Below are positions 35,023 to 46,007 of a DNA stretch of 64,000 bases, piece after piece. The stretch comes from Erythrophleum ivorense. Its lineage: Eukaryota > Streptophyta > Magnoliopsida > Fabales > Fabaceae. How positions within the stretch are numbered: position 1 is the stretch's first letter; every line of letters starts with the position of its first letter. The notes beneath the pieces are model-generated. The model had not been told where the DNA came from. It saw nothing but the letters and a program-made list of their open reading frames with translations, and did no database searches. The position numbers and the translations under genes are program-made. The stretch spans positions 124,001 through 188,000 of the forward strand of contig JAIUCV010000654.1 of assembly GCA_026724425.1 (NCBI GenBank), written 5' to 3'.

Positions 35023-35138
35023 GTACATTTATTGACTCAGACTTCGTAAATTTCCTAAGTTATTTTTGTGGTTGTTGTTTGTTTGCAATATTTTGCCTGT
35101 GATGGGATTAGCAGGGTCTCATAGTTTTAAATGTGTAG
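35023..35138 (+). other. Gag/pol intron in Tekay element
   Basis: ATCACAG/GTACATTT and AATGTGTAG/GGACC, 116 bp. Removal places ATC ACA G/GG ACC TTG in one frame, giving QITGTLLVGG and joining gag to protease. Unspliced RNA stops gag inside the intron at 35102. The divergent copy keeps the same sites, length and phase. Confidence 0.65.
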
Positions 35139-38100
35139 GGACCTTGTTAGTCGGTGGCGTTCAGTCACACGTTTTATTCGATTCTGGAGCATCTAATTGC
35201 TTCATCACTCCGGAGTGGGCCGAGAGTAGTGGCATCCGGAGCAGCGCGGGTGAGCGTGCCGGCTTGGTCAAGGTGGCTGGAGGTGGTTTCCTGGATACTT
35301 CGGGCCGTGTTAGAGGCGTTGATATTCAGATTGCGGGGCAGTCGATGCCAGCGGATTTGGTGATTAGTCCGGTGGAGTTATATGACGTCATTCTGGGGAT
35401 GGACTGGTTATCTTTTTACCGGGTTCATCTGGATTGCTACAGAGGCAGAGTGGTTTTTGAGCGTGATGGCGGGAGGTTAGTGTTTCAGGGTGTGAGACCG
35501 ACTTCCGGGAGCATAGTGATCTCGGCGATTCAGGCAGAGCAGTTGATTGAGCGAGGCTGCGAGGCCTATTTGGCGACGATCTCTATGGCGGAGTCCAGTG
35601 GTGAGGTGGTTTTCGAGGATATTCGGGTGGTTCGAGAGTTTCCAGAGGTTTTTCAGTCGTTGACGGGGTTGCCACCTTCGCGGTCAGATCCTTTCACGAT
35701 TGAATTAGAGCCGGGGACAGCGCCGATATCCAAGACGCCTTACAGGATGGCTCCAGCAGAGTTGGCAGAGCTGAAGAAGCAGCTAGAGGACCTTTTGAGT
35801 AAAGGGTTCATTCGACCGAGTGTTTCACCGTGGGGAGCACCAGTTCTGTTTGTGAAGAAGAAGGATGGGAGTTTCCGGCTGTGTATTGATTACCGGGGAC
35901 TGAACCGAGTTACTGTAAAGAACAGGTACCCTCTCCCGAGGATTGACGAGTTGTTGGATCAGTTGAGGGGTGCTACTTGGTTCTCCAAGATAGACTTGGC
36001 ATCGGGTTATCATCAGATCCCGATAGATGAGGCGGATATCCGCAAGACTGCTTTCAGGACACGCTATGGGCATTTCGAGTTTGTGGTTATGCCTTTCGGT
36101 TTGACGAATGCGCCTGCGGCATTCATGAGGTTGATGAACGACGTATTCAGGGAGTATTTGGATGTGTTTGTCATCATCTTCATCGACGATATTCTGGTTT
36201 ATTCGAGGAGTCCTGAGGAGCATGAGACTCATTTGAGGTTGGTTCTGGAGAAGCTTCGAGAGCATAAGCTGTATGCTAAGTTGAGCAAGTGCAGTTTCTG
36301 GCAGCGAGAGATGGGTTTTCTCGGATATATTGTTTCTGCGGAGGGTGTGTCTGTAGATCCGGCGAAGATAGAGGCCATCCGAGATTGGCCTAGACCTAGT
36401 AGTGCTACCGAGATCAGGAGCTTTCTTGGGTTAGCAGGTTATTACCGGAGATTCGTCAGGGGTTTTGCGAGTATGGCACAGCCGATGACGCAGTTGACTA
36501 GGAAGGATGTTCCTTTTGTGTGGACGTCTGAGTGTGAGGAGAGCTTTGAGAAGCTCAAGGAGTATTTGACAAGTACACCTGTTTTGGCGTTACCCGAGCC
36601 AGGGAAGCCTTATGCTGTGTACACCGATGCTTCAGGTATTAGTCTGGGTTGTGTGCTGATGCAGGAGGGCAGAGTTATTGCTTACGCTTCGAGGCAGTGG
36701 CAGGGGAGCGAGCGTAACCGTCCTACCCATGATCTAGAGTTGGGAGCGGTGGTCTTTGCGCTTAAGATCTGGAGGTCTTATTTGTATGGTGGTTCAGTTC
36801 AGATCTTCACGGACCACAAGAGTCTTAAGCACATTTTTACTCAGCCGATGCTCAATGCGAGACAGACGCGCTGGGTTGAGTTCTTAGCGGATTATGACTT
36901 GGAAATCATCTATCATCCGGGCAAGGCTAACCTAGTGGCAGATGCTTTGAGTCGACGGAGGTGTGATTCGGCTTTAGAGCAGGACGTTGAGGCGTTGGTA
37001 GGCGAGATTAGCACTTTGCGCCTTTGTGCTATTTCTCAGGAGCCTTTGGGTTTAGAGGCAGTTGATCAGGCAGATTTGTTGAGCCGGATCAGGGTGGTGC
37101 AGCAGAGTGATCAGAGTTTGATTGATGCGTCACATGTGCCGAGTTCTGAGTATCAGGTTGCTGAGAACGGGACTATTCTGGTTCGTGGTCGGGTTTGTGT
37201 ACCCAAGGTTGATGAGTTGAGACAGCAGATTCTGAGAGAGGCTCATTCGAGCAAGTTCTCGATTCATCCAGGAGCGACCAAGATGTACCGTGATCTCAAG
37301 AGGTACTACCATTGGGTTGGGATGAAGAAAGATGTGGCTGATTGGGTTGCGAGGTGCAACACTTGTGCCTTAGTAAAGGCTGAGCATCAGGTTCCAGGTG
37401 GTCTTTTACAGAGTTTACCCATTCCAGAGTGGAAGTGGGACATGATTACGATGGATTTCGTGGTTGGGCTACCTATCTCGAGGACACATGATGCTATTTG
37501 GGTTATCGTGGATCGGTTGACTAAGTCAGCACATTTCTTGGCCATCAAGAAAACAGATGGAGCAGCTGTTTTGGCTAAGAAGTTCGTGCGTGAGATTGTG
37601 AGGCTGCATGGAGTGCCAGCCAGTATAGTGTCAGACCGAGATCTGAGATTTGCCTCAGAGTTTTGGAGGGCATTTCAGGCTGAGATGGGCGCTAAGGTGC
37701 ACATGAGTACGGCATATCATCCACAGACAGATGGGCAGTCAGAGAGGACGATTCAGACTTTAGAGGATCTGTTGAGGATGTGTGTGCTAGATTGGGGTGG
37801 TCATTGGGCAGATCACTTGAGCTTGGTTGAGTTTGCTTACAACAACAGCTTCCAGGCGAGTATTGGCATGGCTCCTTTCGAGGCTTTGTATGGGAGGCCA
37901 TGTAGGACACCCTTATGCTGGACCCAAGTGGGGGAGCGCAGCATTTATGGAGCTACTTATGTTCAGGAGACGACTGAGAAGGTTCGTGTTGTGCGACTGA
38001 ACATGAAGGAAGCTCAGGATAGACAGAAGAGTTACGCAGATAGACGCAGACGAGAGCTTGAGTTTCAGGTTGGAGATAGAGTGTATCTCAAGATGGCGAT

Positions 38101-38503
38101 GTTGAGGGGTCCTAACAGATCCATCGCAGAGAACAAGCTGAGTCCGCGTTTCATGGGTCCGTTTCCAGTTGTGGAGCGAGTGGGACCGTTGGCGTACAGG
38201 TTGGAGTTACCTCCGATTATGAGAGCCTTTCACAAGGTGTTTCATGTGTCGATGCTGAGGAAGTGTCTTCATCCTTCTGAGGAGATAGTGGCTCAGATTC
38301 CAGAGGATCTTCAGCCAGATTTGACAGTTCCGGCAGTGCCTGTGAGGATTCTTGAGAGGAGAGTCAAGGTTCTGCGGAACAAGAGGATACCGTTATTGAG
38401 AGTTTTGTGGGCTTGTGGCGGTATTGAGGAGGAGACTTGGGAGCCAGAGGCAAAGATGAAGTTGAAGTTCAGGAAGTGGTTCGACAAGCAGAGTGTGGAG
38501 TGA
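35139..38503 (+). CDS. Tekay pol: protease, reverse transcriptase, RNase H, integrase, chromodomain
   Basis: Enzymes that copy and integrate the element. Reading order: protease VLFDSGASNCFITPE; RT with FRLCIDYRGLNRVT, FSKIDLASGYHQIP and the active site IIFIDDILVYS; RNase H YTDASGISLGCVLM and FTDHKSLKHIF; integrase zinc finger (HSSKFSIHPGA...CNTCALVK) and the D,D-35-E set in TMDFVVGLP, IVSDRDLRF and HPQTDGQSERTIQ; a GPF-type C-terminal module (KLSPRFMGPFPVVERVG); and a chromodomain (VRILERRVKVLRNKR...EEETWEPE). No stop or frameshift is seen over about 1,120 codons. If translation starts inside the intron, the first ATG gives MWLLFVC. Fusion to gag by splicing is more likely. Confidence 0.95.
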
Positions 38504-39153
38504 GCTTCTTTCGTCTTTGTGGCTTTGTTTTTGGTTTAGCTTGCGAGCTTTTGTTGTTGTTGTTTTGGTTTACGTTGTAAGACATACATTTTTGAGATTT
38601 ATGAGATGGAGTTTTGCCTCATTATCTTTGTTATTTAATGTTGTCTTGGATGCTACACTTGTAGACCGGTTGGGTCGTGAGACGTTTCAATCTTTTTGTT
38701 ACAAGCGTTTTAAGAATTTTTCTCTAAGGGCTGCGGTCCTGAATAACTCATTACGTTTTGGAGACGTTGGTTCTCTGGCAGACTTACCTGAGTGCCGTGG
38801 CTTCAGTGTGAGTAGCTTATCCGAGTGCCGTGGCTTCGGTATAAGCTTTGGCGACCCATCTGGGAGGCCGTGGCCCCAGTTTGGGTGGTTGCAGACTTGT
38901 TTGGGAGGCCGTGGCCCCAATACAAGTGGTTTGGTTGAGACTCTTTTGGGAGGCCGTGGCCCCAAATTGAGTGTTTGGGTAATGAGTTAAGAGGAAAATG
39001 TCTTGGAACGTGCGTATACATAGGATTGAGTGTGAGTCTCGGGGATCAGTTGAGGATCTCCAGTGTTGTGACCTTGCGAGGTCGGATTGTTGGTCTTGCG
39101 AGACGTGTTTGAGTTAGGATTCGAGGACGAATCCAGTTTAGTGGGGGGAGAGT
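38504..39153 (+). repeat. Tekay 3' non-coding region with GGCCGTGGCCCC minisatellite
   Basis: Three copies of GGGAGGCCGTGGCCCCA (about 38859, 38907 and 38946) and two of GAGTGCCGTGGCTTC (about 38790 and 38823) sit between the pol stop and the polypurine tract, spaced about 35-50 bp. No coding role. Confidence 0.75.
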
Positions 39154-40273
39154 TGTAACATCCGTAAACTAAAGTTCTGAGTTTTTGAGGGGTGTCGAGC
39201 GACACCAAGGTGGTGTCGATCGACACCGGTCCGAAAATCGAATTTCCGGTTCGATTTGAGTCGCTGGTTTTGTTGGTTAAGGGCAAGTGAGCCCTAAGTC
39301 TCGAAATAAAAAGGAAGCAGCCGCTGGGTGGCTCATATTTCGAGGTTTTTCAAGGCAGAGGAGTTCTAGAGTGATTTTGTGGAGTTTTGAGGAGTTTCTG
39401 AGGTGTTTGCTGGTTGTTCTTCCCTGTTCATCTTCCTTTCTCCCTTTCAATCCAAATCCAAGGTGAGTGCGTGACTGTGGGCTCGGGATTTCCGGATTTA
39501 GGATGTTAGATGAAGGAATCAATGTTTCTAGTTGTTGTTCTTGAGTTGTGTGATGATTTATGTGTTGATTGTGGTGTTGAATCGTGTGTGGAATGATTAT
39601 TATGTTAATTGTTGTTTCTGTGTGTTTGTGCCGATCTGTTGCACTCGGATTCGAGCAGACGACCGAGTGTCGATCGACACCAAGTTTGGTGTCGGTCGAC
39701 ACCACCGGTTTTGTCTGGTTTAATCCGATTTAAATTGGAATTGTTGGTTTAATCAAATTGGAATTGGTTTAATCCGGTTTAATGGTTTTAATTAATTTAA
39801 TTGGTTAATTGAAATGGTTTAATTAATTATTTTCGGATTAATAATTAATTAAGATTATTATTTAATTATGAGAATTATTTAATAATTATTGGAATTATTT
39901 TAATGGTGGAGAAAAATATTTAATAATTGTGGAAATTATTTAAAAGATTTTAATTATCTGGAAATTGCGTAATTGGCCCGTGGGCAGAGTGATCGCTTCA
40001 CTAAGTATTTATGATAATACTTACGCATCTCCTTTCCTGTGATGCAGGTGGTAGAAATGTCTAAACGCGGAATCAAGGCCGAAGAAGAGGATGATAGGAT
40101 TTATGTTTTACTTCTTTTGCTTAAGTTGTTAGAATTATTTGATATTTGATTCATTTGATTTATTTGATTATTGACTTCATTGTTGAATTGGTTGATTTAT
40201 TTATTTAAAGATTTTAAGACTTCCGCTAGATTTGTTTAAGTATAAAAAAAAAAAAAAAATGTTGGTTGTTTCA
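39154..40273 (+). repeat. 3' LTR of young Tekay element (1120 bp)
   Basis: Same ends as the 5' LTR, with four palindrome copies (about 39192, 39211, 39668 and 39690). Confidence 0.95.
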
Positions 40274-40711
40274 AAGTGAGACTTGTGTTTTTGTTAGTCC
40301 CTGAATGTAACGGATTTTGGTGAGTAGTACAAGGACAAGTGTGAGCAACTGAATTCTTTTTTAAAATGAGGTTATATACATATACCTACTTCATACTACA
40401 ACACATCATCGAATAACTTACACTGCTTATAATAATATCGAAAAGCAAAAATGGATACTAAATCAATATTAGCCTGTTCTTTTGCAAACTCGCAGCGGCA
40501 AATATAGCGAAAGAACAAAGTAAGAAATAAGAGTAACTTGTGTCCCACGTATGTGGAGAGGTGGAGAGAGCAGTAAAGCATTTTCAAACTTGTACGTAAT
40601 TCCCTTGATGGTAGAATCTTCAACATCAAATGGTTTACAACAACAACTCTGAAAGGAACGCGTTTTTAGTGGTGCTCCTCTTCAGCATCCAATCCGTTTT
40701 TCTTCCCACTG
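40274..40711 (-). repeat. Inverted segmental duplication, arm B, part 2
   Basis: Reverse complement of about 21628-22070. Contains the same fragment as 21586-21885, with internal differences that change the frame. Confidence 0.75.
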
Positions 40712-41596
40712 ACCGCTTCGGCTCTTCAAAATTTGCTACCTGTCTTTCCTACATGTGCTGGTCTCAGCAACGTACCAGGTTTAATTAGTTTTTGAGAAAG
40801 TGATAAAAAGTTTGAAGAAATCCCAAAACGGCAAAACGTTAAAAGTATAATAACCAAATGGTGCAGTTTTCAAGTTTTAGTCAAGGATTTAACATCTAAA
40901 GAAACCGATTTCCAATAAGCACCATCTGGATTTCCACTAAAAATGGACCAATAACATTCGGATGACATTTCTCAGAGCATCAAGAACAATGGGTGTTCCT
41001 ATAAAAATTTCCGGAATCCCAAAAGAACCATATCGCTTTTCTTCTTCTTAAACAAATTTGAGCAATACAGAATTAAAACATTGGAAGGAGACCAACATAT
41101 ATAAAAGTACAGTAAGTAGAGCTAACAGTTAAATGATAAGTTCACATGCGGAAATCCTGAAGTTTTTATTGAATGCATCAAATTGTTACACGACATTTTA
41201 AATCATTGTTAGAATCAAGCGAAGTGTAATCAATCTAATACGAACCACCGAAAGAAATATGTAGTAGTACATAATCTTAATATGTATCTCAGAATGGTAT
41301 TGTTCATACTTAGGCAAATTGATTCAAGTATAAGAAGATGATAATTAGCTCAACAAAAGGATTTGAGAGAAGAATCCTCGTAACTAATTTCAAGGGGTAA
41401 ACCAACTCAGCTAAAAAATATTCTATAACCTGTTTATGTGCGGCTTATAGTTTGACGAGCTTAACCAAATCAACACAAGGATGGAGGAAAAATCTTTCTA
41501 ATTTTATTAATACAATACTTGAACAAAATGAAAATAACAAAGACTTTAGTTATATAAAGCCAAAAGTAGAATCCTAAAAACACCCAAAACCAATCT
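40712..41596. other. Intergenic, 3' flank of the F-box gene
   Basis: AT-rich. No gene supported. Confidence 0.5.
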
Positions 41597-42877
41597 TTAA
41601 GTCTCCAAATACATAATGTTGTCAATATCATCCTTCCAAATAACCGTATCCAGTCCCAGTCCCTTTTTCCCTCCCAGAACACGAAACAAAGGAAAAAATT
41701 TAAAGCTTTTAGTTGTTTTCATCTTCTCCAAATCGTAGATAACACAGAAGGCCGGCTCAATAGGCATCTCAAGGAGTTTTGAGAGCCTAACCTCGCCGCG
41801 ATGATCGGTGCCCACTATGACCACCGGCTCTTCAATGTCAGAGAAATAATCAATGAGTGGGAGTGGGAAGAGCAGAGTCATGTTTGACCACGTCTTCTTC
41901 CTAGCATCCCCCATGATCCACAGGTTCAGGCTCGCATCATCACCAACTCGAGAATACCGACACGCTGATAACTTGCCTTGGTAGTTCACGAGGTTATAGC
42001 GAAAAGTCCCCCACGAGATGCCAGCCTCAACAGGTGGTTCAATCAAAAGGAAATCCTCATTAGCCAAGTCAAAGCTCATGACCACACTTTTGTCCTTATC
42101 ATCCCAAGCTCCATAATACAACATGTTGTCGATGGAGATAGGTCGCGAGTAAGGACGATGAGGAGGAGGAGGAATGCTGCTCTCGATGTGTCGCCATGAA
42201 GCTCCCGGACCAAGCACCAAAACCTGATGCTCCGATCTCACGACTCTGTCTTCTTCCTTGCTCAGTTCCGAAACAAAGCTCAGCACTTTGTACTCATCAT
42301 AAATAGGGTCGTACCCAAAGTAGCTCCATATCTCGTCGTCTTTGTCTTTAGACTCAAGAAGACTTGATGTTAGGTCGGGCAAGAACACGCGTTGCCTCGT
42401 GGTGAGGTTACAGATCCGCATACTTGTTCCAAGCCTGAGACAGATCAATCCCCGAAGAGCATTCACCAAGTAGCCTCCCATTTTCGGCATCTTCAGAATA
42501 TCGTCAAAGACATATTCAGAGGAATCCGAGTGGTTGTCTTGAGTCGACGTCAGGAATGCATAGTTGCGGGGGTCTTCTTTGTCCACACGAGACGCCATGA
42601 TACGCGGCCGTTTCGAGGATGATGGGGACTCCATGAATTTTTTTGTAAATTCACTGGTGGCGATCAGAGAATACCAGACCTGCGAGACGCACATAGACCT
42701 CACCACACTTTTCGCCGGCAAACTCAAAAGGATCTTCATCAATATATCTTCAGGGATCTTGTCGAAGCCGCAGAAATTTGAATCGAGCTCCACCATGGTG
42801 CCTCTTCTTCTCTTGCTGCTCCCTTCCAATTCATCTCTTACCTTCTCTTTCTTCTTACTCAGCCCGGTGGATGCCAT
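41597..42877 (-). CDS. F-box protein with F-box-associated (FBA) domain, 426 aa
   Basis: F-box proteins bind SKP1 and present substrates to an SCF ubiquitin ligase. The single-exon frame starts MASTGLSKKKEKVRDELEGS, a basic, possibly nuclear N-terminus. The F-box is at about residues 36-80 (FDKIPEDILMKILLSLPAKSVV...VWYSLI). The rest is a plant F-box-associated domain with the usual GLICLRLG, YFGYDPIYDEYKVLSF, DNMLYYGAW and NLWIMGDARKKTWS stretches, ending ...DIDNIMYLET. Length matches the FBA_3 family. The first 33 codons and promoter are duplicated at 57186. A TA microsatellite (42962-42980) lies about 85 bases upstream of the ATG. The substrate is unknown. The gene appears intact. Confidence 0.9.
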   Translation of the reverse strand: MASTGLSKKKEKVRDELEGSSKRRRGTMVELDSNFCGFDKIPEDILMKILLSLPAKSVVRSMCVSQVWYSLIATSEFTKKFMESPSSSKRPRIMASRVDKEDPRNYAFLTSTQDNHSDSSEYVFDDILKMPKMGGYLVNALRGLICLRLGTSMRICNLTTRQRVFLPDLTSSLLESKDKDDEIWSYFGYDPIYDEYKVLSFVSELSKEEDRVVRSEHQVLVLGPGASWRHIESSIPPPPHRPYSRPISIDNMLYYGAWDDKDKSVVMSFDLANEDFLLIEPPVEAGISWGTFRYNLVNYQGKLSACRYSRVGDDASLNLWIMGDARKKTWSNMTLLFPLPLIDYFSDIEEPVVIVGTDHRGEVRLSKLLEMPIEPAFCVIYDLEKMKTTKSFKFFPLFRVLGGKKGLGLDTVIWKDDIDNIMYLET

Positions 42878-43318
42878 AGCTATCGACAGATCTGTCTTCT
42901 TAGCCGCCTGTTTTTTCTTTTTTCTGGGCTTGAGTTTATTCCAAACTCCGACGACAAGTACATATATATATATATATATTACTCTATTAAGAATCTCTTA
43001 TTTCCCTAAGTAAATAGGAAATCTAACTTTTACTTTTCTTTCTTGTCTTTTCTTTTTTGGGTAAAATAACAGTTTTCCTTTTTTTCTGTTCTTCTTCGGT
43101 TTAGGACTTAAACTAGAACTAGTAGCGGACCCGCGCGTTTGCGCGATGGTACGTTATATTTTCATCAAGAAAAATAATAAACCTAATCAATAAAACTTAA
43201 ACCTCTCAAGGTGGTAGTTAATAAACTCCTTACAATAAAATGCATCTAACAAAATCATCCAAGAATTAAAAAACCATGAACGGTTTTTATATCTCTAAAC
43301 CTGAAAACCCGAAAAAAC
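42779..43318 (+). repeat. Direct duplication, copy 1 (F-box 5' end plus Helitron-like end)
   Basis: Nearly identical to 57186-57726 in the same orientation, 14.4 kb apart. It includes the F-box start codon region, promoter and ACTAGTAGCGGACCCGCGCG (about 43118), which reversed is a Helitron 3' end (hairpin plus CTAGT). Confidence 0.85.
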
Positions 43319-43802
43319 CTGAAAAAACCCAAAATACATGAAAAAAACCCGAACCGAACCCGAACCGAAATTTAAAAAAACTCGAACGGTTTCCATAACT
43401 CTAAACCCAAAACCAGAAAAACCCAAACCCGAAAAACCTGACCCGAAACCGACCCAAAACCCGAAGTCCCATGCCTACTTATTATCTCCCTATTTGTCAG
43501 TTTAGTGAGTGATAATTTGCATATTTTTGTAATTTTTGATGTTGTAAATTTACTATAATTCAATATTGTTAAACATTTAAAATGTACCATCTTCAAAAGT
43601 TAAGACATATCTACATAGTTTGGTATGGACTTGGACTTGAATGGTTTAGTCTTTAGAAATATTGATGGGCTTTATTGAGACATGTCCATTATAAAAACAA
43701 CGTCAAATGTATTAAGTCATTTCTCCGCCATGTGTTTTAATTTCTTCGGCTTTGATTCTTACTCCTCTTCGTCTTCTTCTCTTTTTCTGTAGCTAAAGAG
43801 AT
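43319..43802. other. Short CCCGAACCG repeats and spacer
   Basis: Degenerate AACCCGAACCG-type repeats to about 43462, then ordinary spacer up to the copia fragment. No gene supported. Confidence 0.5.
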
Positions 43803-43836
43803 CGATCATGAAAATGATGATCCAGATCCAATTTCC

Positions 43837-45441
43837 GTGTCAGAGTGCCAAAAGAGGCCGGACTGGGAGAAATGGCAAATAGCCATGAAGAATGAAATAT
43901 TCTCTCTCAATAAACGGACTGTATTCGGACCGATAATCATTACACCTAAAGATGTAATGCCGGTTGGATACAAATGGGTTTTTGTTAGAAAAAGAAATGA
44001 GAAAAACGAAGTCACAAGATATAAAGCTCGTCTTGTAGCACAAGGTTTTTCTCAAAGACCGGGGATAGATTATGAAGAAACATATTCCCCGGTAATGGAT
44101 GCAATCACTTTCAGGTACTTGATGAGCCTAACGGCCTCTAATAATTTAGAGATGTACCTGATGGATGTTGTGACTGCATACCTATATGGCTCACTTGATA
44201 GTGAGATATATATGAAAATTCCTGAGGGATTTAAGATCCCGGAAGGATCAAAGATGCCTGAAGCATCTAAAGAGCTTTGTTCGGTCAAACTCCAGCGATC
44301 ACTTTACGGATTAAAGCAATCCGGCCGCATGTGGTACAATCGCTTAAGTGAATACTTGTTGAGTAAAGGTTACGTCAACAATGCGATATGTCCATGCGTG
44401 TTTATAAAGAAATCTTCAACGGGTTTTGTGATCATTGCTGTGTATGTTGATGACCTGAACATTATTGGAACTCAAAAGGAGATTGATGATGCAAGAACTC
44501 ATATGAAAGAAGAGTTCGAGATGAAAGATCTTGGAATGACAAAGTTTTGTCTTGGGCTCCAAATAGAGCATTTCCAAGATGGAATTTTTGTGCATCAACC
44601 AAATTACACCAAAAGGGTGTTAAAGCGCTTTTATATGAATAAAGCGACTCCTTTGAGTAGTCCAATGGTCAATAGATCGCTTGATGTTAACAAGGATCCA
44701 TTTCGACCTATTGAAGATTCTGAAGAAGTGTTAGGTCCTGAAGTACCTTATATGAGCGCCATCGGGGCACTTATGTATCTTGCAAATTGCACTCGACCAG
44801 ATATAGCTTTTGCTACTAATCTGCTTGCAAGATACAGCTCATCGCCTACCAGAAGACATTGGAACGGAATAAAACATATATTCCGTTATCTTCAAGGTAC
44901 GATTGAGTTTGGATTATATTATTCCAGAAACCCCGAGGTTGGTTTAGTTGGTTTTGCAGATGCTGGCTATCTATCCAATCCGCATAAAGCTCGATCGCAA
45001 ACCGGATATGTTTTCACATACGGTGGAACCGCGATCTCCTGGCGTTCCCAAAAGCAAACATTGGTTGCAACGTCTTCAAATTATGCGGAAATCATTGCTC
45101 TCCATGAAGCATGTAGAGAATGTGTATGGTTGAGATCTTTGATCCAACATATACAAGAAGCCAGCGGAGTATCTACAAAGAAAGAGCCAACAACAATCTA
45201 CGAAGACAATTCTGCATGTGTCACTCAACTCAAGGAAGGCTATATCAAGAGCGACAGGACAAAGCACATTCCACCAAGATTTTTCTCATACACTCAAGAG
45301 CTCGAGAAGAATCAAGAAGTGGACATTCAGTATATTCGCTCCAGTGACAATGCAGCTGATCTCTTCACAAAGGCGCTTCCGACTACAATGTTCAAGAAGC
45401 ATGTTCACAATATCGGAATGCGTCGTCTTCAAGATCTATGA
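43837..45441 (+). CDS. Copia reverse transcriptase/RNase H, 534 aa, partial pol
   Basis: Copia-type RT begins WEKWQIAMKNEIFSL and continues with GYKWVFVRKRN, RYKARLVAQGFSQRPGIDY, DVVTAYLYGSLD and the active site VIIAVYVDDLNIIGT. The connection carries RPDIAFATNLLARY. RNase H has FADAGYLSNPHKARSQTGYV, the usual YAEIIALHEACREC and LFTKALPTTMFKKHV. There are no stops, but gag, protease and integrase are missing upstream, and a complete polyprotein cannot be made. The start given is the first ATG; similarity extends about ten codons further upstream (DDPDPISVS), so the natural frame is longer. Confidence 0.9.
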   Translation: MSECQKRPDWEKWQIAMKNEIFSLNKRTVFGPIIITPKDVMPVGYKWVFVRKRNEKNEVTRYKARLVAQGFSQRPGIDYEETYSPVMDAITFRYLMSLTASNNLEMYLMDVVTAYLYGSLDSEIYMKIPEGFKIPEGSKMPEASKELCSVKLQRSLYGLKQSGRMWYNRLSEYLLSKGYVNNAICPCVFIKKSSTGFVIIAVYVDDLNIIGTQKEIDDARTHMKEEFEMKDLGMTKFCLGLQIEHFQDGIFVHQPNYTKRVLKRFYMNKATPLSSPMVNRSLDVNKDPFRPIEDSEEVLGPEVPYMSAIGALMYLANCTRPDIAFATNLLARYSSSPTRRHWNGIKHIFRYLQGTIEFGLYYSRNPEVGLVGFADAGYLSNPHKARSQTGYVFTYGGTAISWRSQKQTLVATSSNYAEIIALHEACRECVWLRSLIQHIQEASGVSTKKEPTTIYEDNSACVTQLKEGYIKSDRTKHIPPRFFSYTQELEKNQEVDIQYIRSSDNAADLFTKALPTTMFKKHVHNIGMRRLQDL

Positions 45442-45594
45442 AGAAAAGATTATATCTATTTTCCAGGGGGAGTTTGCGTCGCGGTACTCTTTTTCCTTTT
45501 CATGGTTTTTATCCCATTGGGTTTTTCCATGATAAGGTTTTAACGAGGCCGTAAGCAACTTCACAGTAACTAATGATGGATACTCAAGGGGGAG

Positions 45595-46007
45595 TGTTGT
45601 AAAATGATGAGTAACCATCATAGACACTAAGCTCACTTGGTTAGCTTCCAAGTGTACAACACTAAGCACACTTGGTTAACTTCCAAGTGCACAACACTAA
45701 GCAAAGTTTCTAAGTGCACAAGTGTCTCTACTATGAAGAAACATGTGTTGTATGACTCATATAGATAGCTTAATGTCTAAGTTTCCTAAGCACTATAAAT
45801 AGCTCACATTTGTTCTTGTAAGTGAGAAGTCTTGATGTGATAATATCATAGTGAAAGAATAAGCTTTGATCTCTCTCTTTCTTTCTCTAAAGATATACAC
45901 TTCTTGTTTATCTCTTTCTCTTCTTAAACTCTCTCTTTGATCTTCTTATGATCTAGATTAGAACACAAATATAGTTTACCTACTAAAGAGAGTATTAATT
46001 TACAACA
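45595..46007 (+). repeat. 3' LTR of copia fragment
   Basis: 413 bp, starting TGTTGTAAAAT after the polypurine tract and ending AATTTACAACA, with short inverted ends TGTTGTAA/TTACAACA. Confidence 0.8.

Larger units (their letters stand above)
32283..40273 (+). mobile_element. Tekay-type chromovirus (Ty3/gypsy), complete, young insertion
   Basis: LTRs 32283-33378 and 39154-40273, a tRNA-Met primer site (TGGTATCAGAGCC, about 33382) and a polypurine tract (GTGGGGGGAGAG, about 39141). A perfect TSD AAGTG is present at 32278-32282 and 40274-40278. The LTRs differ by three substitutions plus a 22-base indel, one single-base indel and poly(A) length, counted by eye. Pol is open; gag has one nonsense codon. 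The element split arm B of an older inverted duplication. Confidence 0.95.
43803..46007 (+). mobile_element. Ty1/copia retrotransposon, 5'-truncated
   Basis: Keeps the RT-RNase H end of pol, a polypurine tract (CAAGGGGGAG, about 45585) and a 3' LTR. Gag, protease, integrase and the 5' LTR are absent. The element begins abruptly around 43803, next to ordinary spacer. Confidence 0.85.
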
